NCBI RefSeq assembly: GCF_000321225.1
Contig: NW_004451011.1
Span: forward strand, 609,174 to 673,173
Direction of reading: 5' to 3'
Length of the DNA stretch: 64,000 nt
Origin: Odobenus rosmarus divergens
Taxonomy: Eukaryota > Chordata > Mammalia > Carnivora > Odobenidae
Numbering within the stretch: the stretch's first letter is position 1; each line of letters begins with the position of its first letter. The notes beneath the pieces were generated by a model. The model did not search any database and was not told the origin of the DNA. It was given only the letters and a program-made list of their open reading frames with translations. Below are positions 30,973 through 43,490 of the stretch, one piece after another. A program made the translations under genes and the position numbers.

Positions 30973-31570
30973 GGATGTCACTTTTTCAAGGATATACGCA
31001 TCTATGTTTTTATATATGTGTGGTGTGAAAATTTGAAACTTCCTGTTGGCTTCAGAAGGTTCTTGGTGATTACTATATCAAGGATTTTGTTTCCTGAGGT
31101 AAAGGCTGTTTCTCAAAATAGAAACTGTTCGCTAAGAAACCTAAAACCATCAGGACTCTAGATTTACCTAGCTGTAAGAAGTTAAATCCCACGTTCTGAT
31201 TATCTTTTCTCTTCCACGTATTTTCCTGGAATGATGTCTCAAACCAGGATCATTTTTTAGTTCATGTAATTTTCCCTTCACAATAATAAGGACTTCCTTT
31301 TTCTAGGTTATTATATTTCTGATAACACTGAAGCTAAAATAAGCTCATAAAAGCAGGAAAACCTTACAACGGGGTACCTAGAATAAGCAATCTTGCTCCT
31401 TCCTCCTCCATCATCTCTTAATGAAATTTTGATGTCTGTGGCTCAGTTGGTATATATTTTGAAAGATTCATTGTGGTGAATATTTTGAGTCCTGACAGTT
31501 TAAACGTGATAGAGGGAACAAAGGATTTATATATTTTTTGTACAAAGTTTTTTCTTAAACTGTATAATTT

Positions 31571-31578
31571 TGTAAATA
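31571..31578 (+). promoter_or_regulatory. Pumilio-type site (TGTAAATA)
   Basis: Second exact UGUANAUA match on the mRNA strand in the distal 3' UTR, in an AT-rich stretch. Confidence 0.45.
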
Positions 31579-32643
31579 ATTTGTTTGGTTTTTTTGTGTA
31601 CTAAACTACCAGCGTATAGATTTCAATAAGAATTGTTGTATTTTTGTATTTGGAAACTGAAAATTACAGTAAATTAATGGAGCTGTAAAAGAAAATTTTC
31701 AGTAGACAGTTTAGCAGAGTGAGATTCCTTTTCATATGATTTTTTTAACTTCAAAGTTGACATCGTTTGATAATATTCTCAGCATAGAGTTGAAGATTTG
31801 ACTTTTTAGTTACTGGGGGAGAGGGGATGAAAGAAAAGGGTGTTCAAGTAAAGAATAGATGGACACTGTATTCGGGAAGATTTGAAGCCCTTTCTATAAA
31901 ATAGTGTAGTTTTCAATACACCTTAAAATAGGACTAAAATAGTTTAAAAATGTCCTAAGAATCTAAGCCATATTTGACTCTCCAAAATGAATTCAAAATA
32001 TGGGTTAAATATAATATTAGAAAATTTAGTTAAGGTTAGTATAAAATAGTTGAATGTATATTTTTTTCCTTTAGGATTTTTTTACCCCCACCCTCAAAAC
32101 CCCAAGCCCTAGAATTTCTCTTAAAAGTAAGTAACTACCACGGTTTGTTTTCCTGGCATCTTCCCTTACGGAAATAACATACTCCATCTGAGGCAAATTT
32201 TGTTCTTTTTAATGAGTATGACATCTAAGAAGCTGATGAGCAGTAACAACCACCAGTCTAGATAGCCTGGTTTACTAGTGGGTTGCTGCCCAGGCTTAAC
32301 AAGGTAACCTTAGGGAATACAGAATTTCCCTCACTTTCTTCGTGTTGTAACATTGGGAAAACATTGTCACCAGCTAAGATGATAAATTGGGAAACAATCT
32401 AGTTAGGTAGGTCCGCGGTGATGGGTCATTATTTCAAAAAGAAAAAATCATGTGAAAAGGAATAGTGGTTCCTCTTGATGTATAGTATGCCTGTATTATA
32501 GTTTTTACAAAATTGTGAACTTGTGTAATAGTATAATAGGAGATATTGTTGAATTTCTAACTGTTTATACATTTAAATTCATATATGTAATGTTTGTTTT
32601 ATCGATTACAATCTGAATTTCTAAGAAGCATGTTGACTTTTGC

Positions 32644-32649
32644 AATAAA
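32644..32649 (+). terminator. Likely distal poly(A) signal of RBM27
   Basis: AATAAA in the context TGCAATAAAGATG, the last strong signal before repeats and microsatellite-like sequence begin. A 12-bp inverted repeat lies immediately after it. Confidence 0.55.
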
Positions 32650-32658
32650 GATGCAATA

Positions 32659-32738
32659 TGGAATGGTTCACAATTGGGAAAAAAAAGATAAAAGTATTAC
32701 AAACTTAAAATAATTTGGAAAATTTATGAACCATTCCA
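32659..32738. repeat. 12-bp inverted repeat just after the distal poly(A) signal
   Basis: TGGAATGGTTCA (32659-32670) and TGAACCATTCCA (32727-32738) are perfect inverted copies with a 56-base loop. Confidence 0.85.
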
Positions 32739-33325
32739 AAAATTCTAACAATCACCGAAAGAGCTGTAATTCTGGATTGTTCTGGAAAGAAAGAAAATGT
32801 GTGTGTATGCTTGTTTGTATGTGAGAATGAGTGAGCAGTGGATATGCCTGTGTGTTTCATGTTGGGTTCATGTACATGAGAGAATGCACTCAATATGAAT
32901 TTGGGTACCGAAGTCCCTGGCTATTAAATATTCAATGAATTCAAGAAGATGTAATGAACAGGGCAGTCTTAAAAATGAATGAGAAGGGTATTGAAGTGGT
33001 AGTTGTGAGTAACCTTGGATAACCATATTTTTTTGGTCGTGGATGGGTCCTGGTATCCCAGAAACAAAAAACACAAACAGTTTTTATGAAAAAAGTTATT
33101 TGAATGTTATCTTGAAATTTTTCAGTATGTCTACCAGTGAATTGGAAGGACATTTTCCATCAGTGGAATAGAGAGAAGGGAAAGAACACCTTGAAGAGAT
33201 GACCTACAGATAGGTCATGATGAGTATTTGTAAGGAATAACAGGAGAAGGAAGTGATAATACACACTAAGGACTGGATGGTGATGAGAAGGGGAGGTATA
33301 TCACTCGGGCTTATTTTCTCATTTT
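32739..33325. other. Intergenic stretch after RBM27
   Basis: GT-rich around 32797-32850, otherwise plain. No gene or repeat family recognised. Confidence 0.7.
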
Positions 33326-33340
33326 AAAAAATTGCTTTTC

Positions 33341-33536
33341 GGGCGCCTGGGTGGCTCAGATGGTTAAGCGTCTGCCTTCGGCTCAGGTCATGATCCCGGG
33401 GTCCTGGGATCGAGTCCCTCATCAGGCTCCCTGCTCCTTGGGAGCCTGCTTCTCTCTCTCTCTCTCTCTCCCCGTCTCTCATGAATAAATAAATAAAATC
33501 TTAAAAAATATATATAAATAAAATCTTTAAAAAAAT
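33341..33536 (+). mobile_element. CAN-SINE, sense
   Basis: Perfect duplication AAAAAATTGCTTTTC (33326, 33537). Contains an expanded CT run at 33452-33470. Confidence 0.95.
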
Positions 33537-33551
33537 AAAAAATTGCTTTTC

Positions 33552-35541
33552 TTATAAAATTCCCCTTCAAATGATTAGGCATTGTCTACGAAGAATTCTT
33601 TAAATCCCAACTTTACAGGAAAATACCAAGGAATGGGAACAAATTTCATTTTCATTCTTTTCAAATAAATTTTATCTGTATTTTATGAATTAAGTAAATG
33701 GCAAGGTCTGTGTGACCATTTGTTCTGAATAGATCATAATTTAACCAGCATTATGTTTATAATTAACATTAGTTCTTGGGCATTTGGAAGGGTCCAAGCA
33801 TACTTCTAAACATAAATATTTTGCTACAGTGGAGCTCTCATCGACAGAAATTACTGCTTTTATGTGCTGTTTTTACTGATTTTGATGTCAATTCTTCTAA
33901 AGCCAAGGATAAATTTTGAATCCCAAGCCCCAGGTACTATCTAGTCTGGATCTAATTATGTTACTGTAAACACAGGAGTGAGTGTATGTCAAAGTGTGGG
34001 ATCATTTTAGATGAGAGAGGATAGCTTTAAACACATGAACCAACTTTGGTAGGGCACTTTTTTTCAATTTTAGTCTCAGATATCTATGTGAGGGGCTAAC
34101 AATGAGTCAAAAAAACTATACTGCTGTTGCTTGTGTTTTGAATCACCATTATGCTACATTGATCTTACTGTCAAATGATCTCCTTTCTACAGGATCATCT
34201 ACCATTTGGCCTCTTAACCTGATTCTGCATTCGACCTTAGGTTAAACTGTCCCAGCATTCTGATATAGGTGACTTGATACAGTTGAAATTAAGGTCAGAA
34301 TAGTATTTAATGATTATTGGCAAGGTATTTGTAGTTGGAAGCTACTCTTTTCTTGGGCTTCTGCAATTTTATTTTGTTTTTGATGATGGTGGTGATTAAG
34401 CATGATAAACATTGCTGTTAATTTTCCTTTGTATTTGTTATCTTTCATGAAAGAGCAAGGGAAGAAGGCCCTAATCTAATACCCTATTAGCTTGTTTTCA
34501 ATGAAAATCAGCCTGTGTTTTCTACATCACTTCAGTTTTACAACCACTTCATAGAGTTCCACTATTTTGGTATAATGGTCCATTAGTTCTTAAAATAATA
34601 GAGTCTATTAAGTATAGACTTGATATTTCAAAATTGTTCTTTACACAATCCTCTGTTGGGGTATAGAGGTGTGAAAACAAGCTTTTCAGTGACCCTCATG
34701 TTTCTGTTGGTTTTCTTAACACTGCTTTGTGAAAAGTTCATAAAAGTGGATGTCTGGTTAACACTTTTCTAAAGTCCTTGTGGTTCCTTCTCTTAGTTTG
34801 CCCTCAGCTATTACTGCGAAATATGGGTATATATTCTCCCGATTTTAAGTGAAATTAGATCCTAAGGGCTAATAAAGAACTTGCTAAATTCATTTGGTTT
34901 TTTGAGGATGATTTGGCTTCAAGAATGAGCTTGCACACATGTTCAGTTTATGTTTTTGGACCAAACACTACCTATTTATCTATGGCAACATCTGTTCCTC
35001 TATAAACTATTGAGTTCTAGTTTCTGAACAAAAGGGTTATTTACTGTAGGATTGAAGTTTTTAACATTGAGAGCCTCTAGGGGGCTCCAGCAGGCAAACT
35101 TTAGTTGGCCTTAGAGCAGTCACTCAATCTTTCACAGCAACTCAGTGAAAAACACATTTTGCATTGTGACCTAGTACACACAAACACACATGGGAAAAAA
35201 GTTTACCAGTGTGTACGCTTACGCAGTAGGCACCTGTCAGTTTTGTATTCTATTAAAAACTTGTCAGGACCCAATATTTGGCTTTCAGAACTGCAGTTTG
35301 AAAAGAGTAGACTTTTGAATTGCAGGGTGAATTGCACTTTTAAACCACTCTCTCCCTTGCTGTCACATCATCACTACTATTTTGAATATAAAATGATAAA
35401 ATTTTATCTTCTGTGTTTTGCTTGGAAAAGTAGTCAGTCTGGAGTGCGCTGTTGACCATTGGCCTAAAATTAAAGGTGGAAGTAATGTATACATTGACAT
35501 CTTTATTGATTAGTGGATGCTCTTGAACATGAAGGTGTTTT
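33552..35541. other. Intergenic, no recognised feature
   Basis: Two kb of AT-rich DNA. A 116-codon open frame at 35105-35455 (+) has no recognisable domain or splice context and is judged random. Confidence 0.6.
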
Positions 35542-35550
35542 ATAGTTTTT

Positions 35551-35740
35551 AGTTTTTTCAAAGATGTTATTTTAGAGAGCATGTGTGCACGCGTGCATGA
35601 ACAGGATGAGGAAGAGAGAATCTCAAGCAGACTCCTTGCTGAGCGCAGAGCCTGACGTGGGGCTTGATCTCACTACCTTGAGATTGTGATCTAAGCTGAA
35701 ACTAAGAGTTGAATGCTTAACCAACTGAGCCACCCCCCCC
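35551..35740 (-). mobile_element. CAN-SINE (older type)
   Basis: Flanked by ATAGTTTTT (35542, 35741). Head is reduced to GAGCCACCCCCCCC. Confidence 0.88.
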
Positions 35741-35879
35741 ATAGTTTTTCAATTTTTTAAATAGACAACTGTGAGAGACTTTAAACCTACTTGCAGTTTT
35801 AAATTTTTGTCATTTATCCAGAGAATGGAGTGGAATACTGTTCTATTGGTGCTACTTTTTGCAAAATTCAAGTCACTTT

Positions 35880-35944
35880 GCAGATATATAGATATATCTA
35901 TATATAGATACATCTATATAAATTTATATAAATAAATAAATAAA
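35880..35944. repeat. AT-rich palindromic stretch and TAAA microsatellite
   Basis: GATATATAGATATATCTATA is self-complementary over most of its length, followed by AAATAAATAAATAAA. Confidence 0.7.
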
Positions 35945-36270
35945 AGACCTGCCTGTGAAGTCCATACAACTGCAACTACTTAGTGGGTATGAATCAATAA
36001 AAATTATTTGGCTTTGAATTTTATTTTGCATATGGAGTTTACCTTAGCTATCAGCCATTCAAAGCAAATCAAGTATGCTATTTCTGTGAGAACACTGTAC
36101 GTATTCCAACATTGTGCCATTGAACTTTACCCTTTCAAACACATTGCCCAGTAGGTTTCTGATTGGTCTCGATAAACCCCTGTATAAAAAATAATTACCC
36201 ATTCCGTGCCACTTTTCTTAAATTTGGGCAAGTGTGTCATTTGTAGCTTTATGTACCTGAGCTTTTTCAG

Positions 36271-36393
36271 TTTCCAAAATGTAAAGAGAAAGATGGGGAA
36301 CGTGTTGATGAGAATGTTGCCATATCTTCAGAAAGCCGCAGAGAAAAGCCATTAAACCTGCAAAGTAATGAAATCAGTACTAATCATGGAAGT
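36271..36393 (+). other. Candidate unannotated coding exon (41 codons)
   Basis: Preceded by GAGCTTTTTCAG and followed by GTAAGT, both strong splice signals. The 123 bp between are open in one frame, starting FPKCKEKDGERVDENV and ending STNHGS, with phase 0 at both ends. All internal RBM27 exons from 3712 on are also phase 0, so it could be joined in frame. I do not recognise the peptide. It lies 3.6 kb beyond the RBM27 poly(A) signal. It could be an alternative 3' exon, a readthrough exon towards a downstream gene such as POU4F3, or chance. Confidence 0.4.
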
Positions 36394-36544
36394 GTAAGTT
36401 ATATGTACATTTCAGTATTTCTATTCTCTCTTACATTCCTTGTGGGATTCCTTAAGCAATAAAGCCTGACTTTCCTGTAATACCAATGGTACCAAGTAAA
36501 TGTTTTCAATGAAACTGATTGGTATTTTTAAGCTATTCACTTTT

Positions 36545-36785
36545 TAAAAATAATAACTGGCATGTATTGAATGCAGGCTGTGTACCGGATAATGGTTCAG
36601 AAGTTTGCCTACATTCTTGCTTGCGGCTGCCCTTTGAAGAAAGTGCTCTAACCTCCTTTTGTTCAACTTGAAAACTGAGTTTTGGAGAGGTTAAGTGGAT
36701 TCCAGCCTTTAGTGGTGGGACCAGGATTTAAACACTGGTCTGACTCCAGAGCTCATACTCTTAACCTCTGCTCTGCTGCTTCTAA
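36545..36785 (-). mobile_element. MIR, antisense
   Basis: TGTATTGAATGCAGGCTGTG, GGAGAGGTTAAGTGGATTCC and CTCTGCTCTGCTGCTT are the reverse order of MIR. Confidence 0.7.
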
Positions 36786-39022
36786 TAAAATGGAATACTG
36801 CAAGTCTGTAGAATGTCACTGGCCTTTTTTATCAGTGTCTGTCAAAACACTGCCATTCTGGCTCCATCTATCTCATCTGCCTTGGATTGGAACCAAGTTC
36901 CCTTGGGGAGCAACAACTGTGTTTTTAGGTAGCATATTGGAAACCATAGACAACAGTTTATATATGCTAATTTGTGGGGAAACATTTTAAAGTAATTTTC
37001 TGTGACCTCCATAATGTACAGCCAGCCAATTTGATACATTTCACACTAATTTGGCTATATCATAACCTATGTTTATTTTATTTTCAATTTTATCTTAAAT
37101 ATTTTCCCCATGGCAAATTGGATTATGATAATCTTGCCGTATTTCTACCTTGCTTCTTTGTGTTTTTCAATATTTCTGGTGCCTTCTTCCTTTTAACCTT
37201 GGCATTAAAAAAATCATGTTGTACATAAATAAGTTTACATGCTTTAATTTAATGATGTTTTCATATAGTATACTGAATTTTCTAGGCAGAAAGTGCTGAG
37301 AATAGCAGTGTTCGTTTACAGTTATGTTTATGCCATAGATTTTTTTAAAAAAATATATTCTCAGTGAATAAAACTGATGTTCATGTCATTGTTCTATTGT
37401 TTATAGAGTTATCTGATTTTTTTTTTACAAGTTTGGATTTCTTATTTTAGTAATGTCCTTCTAGATCCTTGGGGAATTTCTAATTTTAGCTATTTTGGCA
37501 ACTATGAAATGTTCATTGACTACTAATTGTATAGTGGTAATGGCCACCTACAAAAAAAATAAAAGGGCAGATGTAAGCACCCTTGGGAGAAAGGGGACTT
37601 TTTTTTTCCTTGACAGTCCATGAGGAATCTAGGCATGTTCTACTAGATTCAACAGAAAAAAGACTTTTATTCTTGACAAATTTAGTAGCCATTGGGAGTA
37701 TTTCTGGTATACCAACTGTCTCAGGGAAATGGCTGAGACAAAAGACAGTGATTATAACCTTCTGCTGGTAACAGTACATATTTTTAGGTGTTCACCCCTA
37801 AAAATTGGATTCTGCCTTTAACAAATATTTCATTGTCATTAAATGCTAAAAAAGCAGGTGTGCTGTTTTTAAAGTGTTAACATGTTTTGCTTCAATTAAA
37901 GATGGTCAAGAATTTTATACACAGAACTTAATTCCTTAGAATTACTTTTTTCTTTTAAATCTACCAATGACTTTAAAGCACTTCTCTCCCTGTGATTTAT
38001 TTAAATCCTAATAAATTATACATTTCTGCACTTTAGCCACTCATGTGAACATTATTTGGAGTTAGCTCAGTAGAATGTTGCTGTGCGGTCTCCTGAGGCT
38101 CCAAGTATGTCAAAGAAGTTTCATTCACTCTTAGTTTTATATTTTTGGTGACTGTTCTTGATAAGTCAGATAAAGCTAAAGAGAAGACTTTAATGATTGA
38201 AGTAAATGATTAAAATCTGCCAGAAGTGAGGACTTACTTATGCAGGAACTCTTTTTATGGCAAGCTTCTGTGCTGGGGCCTTCATATTTTTGGAAATGTA
38301 TTTGTGACTTGTAGGCACCCATCAGTTTCTCAGAAATGACCATATCTAGAAAAAACAAAAACAAAACCCTACCTGGTACATTATGACATGTTTGGAAGAC
38401 TTTAAATGTCGAAAAACAACACGTAGCCTCTTTTGCACCTCGTGTCCTGCAGGCCAGGAGGATTGCGTTTTCCTACATTTTGCTGTTTCAGTGATCATCA
38501 CTGGCAGCGCTTTTTTGCTTCCTAGACTTTGGGTGGCAGAACTTGTGTCAGCAGAGGGTTTCACTTGTTTTTCTTCCTTTGTGGCCTACATGAGTTAGAC
38601 TCCGAGAATTTGCACACTTAAAATAGGAGAAAAGTACAAGTTTTGATTCTGTTCAACATTTTACTAGGGACTCCCTGAGCATGCTCGCCCAGAAACACGA
38701 CCCATTTGTGTGTGAGTGTGTGTGTGTGTGCCATAAATAAATTAAGAAAACATATTAGATCAGATAGGTGAAGTATTCACACACAAGCCCTGTAATAACT
38801 GTTGAGTAAGTGACTGGAAGAACCAGGGCGGATAATAACAATCTATCTCTGCTTTTTATTTGATTCATTTTCATTTCATTTCATTCAGCACAGTCCCTTT
38901 TAATGGCACTAAGAAATTATGGTCAATTTGGAAAAAGAATTGTGAAGACTTACTACCTGATGTATTTTCTACGAATTACTATTTTTTGAGTGTTGGTTTC
39001 TTTAAATCATGATACCCTTTTT
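36786..39022. other. Intergenic, little recognised
   Basis: Plain AT-rich DNA with a short TG run at 38706-38730. Several short open frames overlap on both strands without motifs. Confidence 0.6.
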
Positions 39023-39033
39023 TGTGTAGTACT

Positions 39034-39132
39034 TAAAAAAAAAAAGATTTTATTTTTAAGTAATCTCTACGCCCAGCATGGGGCTCAAATCAAGATTTGC
39101 ATGCTCCCACGACTGAGCCAGCCAAGAGCCCT
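39034..39132 (-). mobile_element. Old short CAN-SINE
   Basis: TTTTTAAGTAATCTCTACGC and GACTGAGCCAGCCAAGAGCC, flanked by TGTGTAGTA (39023, 39134). Same short type as 18590-18928. Confidence 0.82.
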
Positions 39133-39289
39133 GTGTGTAGTAATGTTTCTGTCAGTATTCCCTTTGTGAAGAGAGATGGCAGGCAGAATCCTGAGGACCC
39201 ACGGGTCTGAGGCAGGCAACTCATCTCCCACAACTGGGGCGTCCCTCACCCTACAGTGGCCAAGAGAGGCCCAGCCTTAGGGTCACAAT

Positions 39290-39515
39290 AATCCTGGCTA
39301 CCATTTCAGTGTTCCTTATGTGACTCGCTGAGCTGCATGTTTTCAAACGTTCTCATTTAGTCCTTTCAACAACGCTGAGAGGTATACTCTGGTTTTTCTC
39401 TTTTTGTTCAAGGGAAAAGTGAGCCACAGACAGGCTCTGTCACCTCAAAGTCTCAAAGCAAAGTCCAGTTTGAAAGTCACGTTATATCTGACTTCACAGT
39501 AAGTCTTTTAACCGT
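39290..39515 (-). mobile_element. MIR, antisense
   Basis: Phrases such as TCTCATTTAGTCCTTTCAAC and GAGCCACAGACAGGC fit reverse MIR. Faces the next MIR in the opposite direction. Confidence 0.6.
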
Positions 39516-39720
39516 TGCTTGATACTGTGTTCACGTCCCAATTCCTGCTACCTGTGCAAGCTTGGATTAATTACCCTTAAATGCTCAACTTACATAAAAT
39601 GGGCATTTTAATATCAGTACCCATTTAATGTTCACAGGATTGCAATACGCATTAAATGAGATAAAACCTCTGAAAGTACTTTGTGAAATGTAAACCACTA
39701 TTAGCACATCTTCTAAGCCT
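39516..39720 (+). mobile_element. MIR, sense
   Basis: GCAAGCTTGGATTAATTACC, CAACTTACATAAAATGGGC and CATTAAATGAGATAAAACC follow MIR order. Confidence 0.65.
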
Positions 39721-42700
39721 CATCAAATTGTCCGAATGGAGTTATATTCAACTACCGTTGAATTTCCTACGTTGGCTATTAAATCTTAGGGAATTACTTA
39801 AATAACTGTGTTTAGCAATGCTGGAGACAAGGGAATACTTCATACCCGAGTTTGCACTTTTATGTTTCCATAATATGCCACATTACTCAACCAGATAAAG
39901 ACAATTGGACTCCAGGTAATGACATTTTCTCACGATTTAGCGGTTGTAAATGCACATTACCCATAGCCCTGAGCTGAGTCAAATACTGTGTGTTTTGACA
40001 GTCGTCCAAGTCACCTCCTGCAGAAGATTGAAAGGGCTCGCTTTCCTGACTAGGATACCCCTATGTCTCCCCTGAAGAAAATAAGTATTTTTTGTCTACT
40101 GACAGTGTATCACAGAGAAGCATAAGTATCACCCCAAAGTCTCAAGCCCTGTGACTTGGGAATTTAAAAGGCATACTTCAGAATCACCCTCATGGGCTGT
40201 TGTGTTATTTGCCACACAATTTGCTCCAGCCCGAAAAATCCTTTCGTGTGAATTTCTTAGTTACATAAAATGAGATTTTTCCTTGCTGTCACATTTCTGT
40301 ACAGTGGGTATACCTATGTGTAAAAAGGTGGTCAATGAATTATGCTCTACGGTGAGCCCAAAGGAAAACAGTTAAATTAGAAAAGTTGATGAAACTATTT
40401 TGCACTTGGAGTATATTTGGGGGACACAAGAATTAGCCATTGAATAGATACGTCGTTAGTACACAGTATGTGAAATAACTGCACAAATTGTCCATGGATT
40501 TTTTTTGTTTCTGGGTAAAAGGCAAAAAAATATTTAAAAGCAAGCTATCATTTTCCTCACCTCTTTGTAAAATTATCATTCAGATGATAAACTCTGAAAA
40601 GAGTCATGTTGTTAAAACTATTACACATTTCTTTTTTTAGTGGGTTCTCTTGTAACCATTTAAGCAAATGTATTGATTTATTGAGCATTCTGGAAGATAA
40701 AAATGTTTTAAACACTCAACTTGAAAATACACAGACACATTTTGTCTGGAAAGGATGGAGTCTTCCCCTCCTTGCTTCCCCTCTCATGGCTAGCCTACCA
40801 CACCATTAACCAGGCGGAGACTTTTTCTTCTCTGAGGATGTGTTTATGTCTCTACACTTCCTCAGGACATTATCTCTCTATTCATAAAACGGCAAGACTT
40901 TCTTTTTTAAACCCATTTCCTGTAGCAAAGTATTTCGCTTTAGGGAAAAAGGAGGTTGTGGATCGCCAGGGGTAGTGTGCGTAATTCACTGGGAGTCCCT
41001 CTCCTTTGTTTTCTGCCTTATTCTTTCTTATTGTTGAAATGATTAACTTAATGCGACTACCCAGAAACCAGAGGCAAAGTTGCACTTCAAATTTAAAATC
41101 AAAACAGGAGAGCAGGTGTAAAATTTTTGATAATGGCTTTATCTGGACTAGATCTGGAATATTAGGCGAAGGGGCCTTTTCCACTGGTCATGAATATTAC
41201 CTGTGGATTCTGTTCTGACACTACGCTGTAACCCAAAAGAGTAAGCCCTTGCAGGGAAAGAAATGAGCCTGTCTTATAACCAACAAGGCGCTTTTTTTTT
41301 TTTTTAAGGCAACAAACCTAAGGATTATGTAATCATTCAAATCTTTACAATGTTACAGTACTTTACACCCTGGGATCCCAGAAGACATGAACGTTTTGAG
41401 CTTTCCTGTAGGAAAAGATCATTTGCTATTGTCACTCTTTGCACGGGTAGTAATACTGAAAAGCAACTCAGGGAATTTTTGAAGAACTTATTTATTGCAT
41501 GACATCCAGAACAAATGAGTGTCGTCTGCCCATTTGTTTCAAGAGTATGTTAAATTATATGATAAACAGAGAAGAAACATCCTTGCCCTTTTCCCCCATA
41601 CAAGTTGATTTTTGTATGACGTTATTAGCTAAGATTTTTCTAAGGACTTTCTCCTTCTTCTGAGCATTCAGAGGCTGGCAGCACTGGAAGGTAGAGAAAT
41701 TCTGGAATAATGATTTTATTTTCTTCCTTTCTCCCACTAGCTGGTTTAATTGTTATTACAGTGCACTCTGCAGATATTTTAGTAGTGGGTACTATTCTGG
41801 GTGTTGCATTCTAAAGGTAGTAGTGTCTCTCCTAAAGTAAAAATATCTGAGCAGAAGTTTGTGCAGGTCAGCTAAATAGAAGAGTGGTCTGGAAATCGTA
41901 CTTTTCCATACCTTCACAGGCAAATTAAAACTTTTTTGTTTCAATGAGGCACAAAACATGTAAGAATTATCAGAATTCATCTCTTCACTCCCCCCCTACC
42001 TTTTTTCGTTTTATGATTTATAAAGTGCCTGTGATCCTACTTCAGATTAATTGCATTCAGCTCTGTGAGAGTTTATGTATTTTTACAGATCACAGAGCGA
42101 GTAAGCATGTCCTTAGGGTTTAGAAATGTGTGGAGAAGGAATCAGAAGCCTGACCAGTGTGGGTAGAAAGACCTAAATATACTATCGCCATACACCTCTG
42201 AATTCAGCTGGTCTGTGTACAGGAAGCAGCACCAGTTACCCAGCCTGACAGGCTGTGTTGTTTAATAAAACATAGAGGTGACGCAGAAAGTTTTGGCGGC
42301 ATGTTGGGTTTGATTTTGTTAGAACAGCTAACGGCATGCGCACTTGGCCCAGCCCCTGTCCATTTCCCCGGAACTTGGACAAATGAGCTAATGTTACTTC
42401 CAGAGAGCTTGGTTTTAGGTAATAGGCTTCCTCTCTTTGTGGTATTTCTATTTTAATTTCACAACCTAATGATGACTGGTCCAGGGATCATTGATGTTAA
42501 GGGAGTATGCACAGGGGATGGTGGAAAGCAGGGGGTGGGATGGATACTAAAGGAATCTATTGTTTTTGTCTTGTTTCATGACTCCTCTCGAGTCTCTTGT
42601 GGGTCTTTGGCTGCAGCCATCCCAGCTGACCACGCTCAGAGCGGAAAATGTTCACAGGCATCAAAAGAGGTTGCCCATTGAAAGAGGGTGGACCCATGCC

Positions 42701-43185
42701 AGGGACAGGTTCTGGTTGGAGAGTTGAGACAGGCATTCTGGCCCCAGGAGAACACGCTGTTGGTCTGGTGTAGACCTCCTCGGCGGGTAATGCACAGTCC
42801 CCTGAGCAATGCACTCTCAGGAGTGAACTGCACTAGCTACTGAAAGTAGTCCTCCCCCCGCCTCCATTTTTTTCTGGTAAGTGAAGCATTATTTTGACCG
42901 CATGGACTAACGGCCCATCAGTGGCCCTCGCTCATGGCAGACTCCTGCAGAGATGAGACAGGATGCTGGTTCCAGCACTAGCAACATAACTCCCTCTTCC
43001 CACTGTGTAAGAAAGTGTGAGAGCACAGGAGTGAGGGAGAGTGTCCGTGCCATGGGGATAAGCTCACATCCACCCTAATTTATGACAGTGGGTCTTCCGT
43101 AAATACTGATACTCTTTAATCACAGCAAACGATGAGAAACATGCAAATGCACCGTGACACAGGATGTAGAAAATCCCTGCCTTTG
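39721..43185. other. Intergenic, SINE-free, no recognised feature
   Basis: Part of the longest interval without SINEs in the window. A T15 run lies at 41290. Possible non-coding regulatory DNA, but no specific signal stands out. Confidence 0.5.
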
Positions 43186-43189
43186 AATA

Positions 43190-43490
43190 GTAGCTCCAAA
43201 ATCTGACTGTACACCGGAAGTTTCCTAGCGAGCTTCAGAAAATGCAGGTTATTGGGCCCCAGCAATGAGGATTCTAATTCGGTAGTCCTAGAGAGGGGCT
43301 TGAGCAGACACACACCCACACATGTGCACACATCACACATGCACACACACAACACATATGCTCACTTGCACTTACACACTGCACACTCAATATAAATAAA
43401 TACATATGTAAATACGCATATATGTTTTTTAAACTTCCTCGGGTGATTCTGCATGCAGCCTGAGAAATGCTTCCTAGGATCACTCCATAT
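43190..43490 (+). mobile_element. MER5-like hAT element interrupted by a CA-type repeat
   Basis: Left part AATGCAGGTTATTGGGCCCC to GAGAGGGGCTTGAG, right part CTCGGGTGATTCTGCATGCA. Between them lies an imperfect CACA/CATA repeat (43307-43425). Confidence 0.7.
43307..43400. repeat. Imperfect CA repeat
   Basis: Mixed CA, CACAT and CTCAC units; probably grew inside the surrounding MER5-like element. Confidence 0.8.

Larger units (their letters stand above)
29592..32665 (+). other. RBM27: RBM27 3' untranslated region (long form)
   Basis: About 3.07 kb of AT-rich DNA with no SINE or L1 that I can see, running from the stop codon to an AATAAA at 32644. Absence of young repeats fits purifying selection on a UTR. 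The end is placed 15-20 bases after the last strong signal and is an estimate. Confidence 0.7.

Noticed and set aside
35880..35944. AT palindrome as an origin or hairpin element
   Set aside because: Low-complexity TATA repeats form palindromes by chance; no supporting context.
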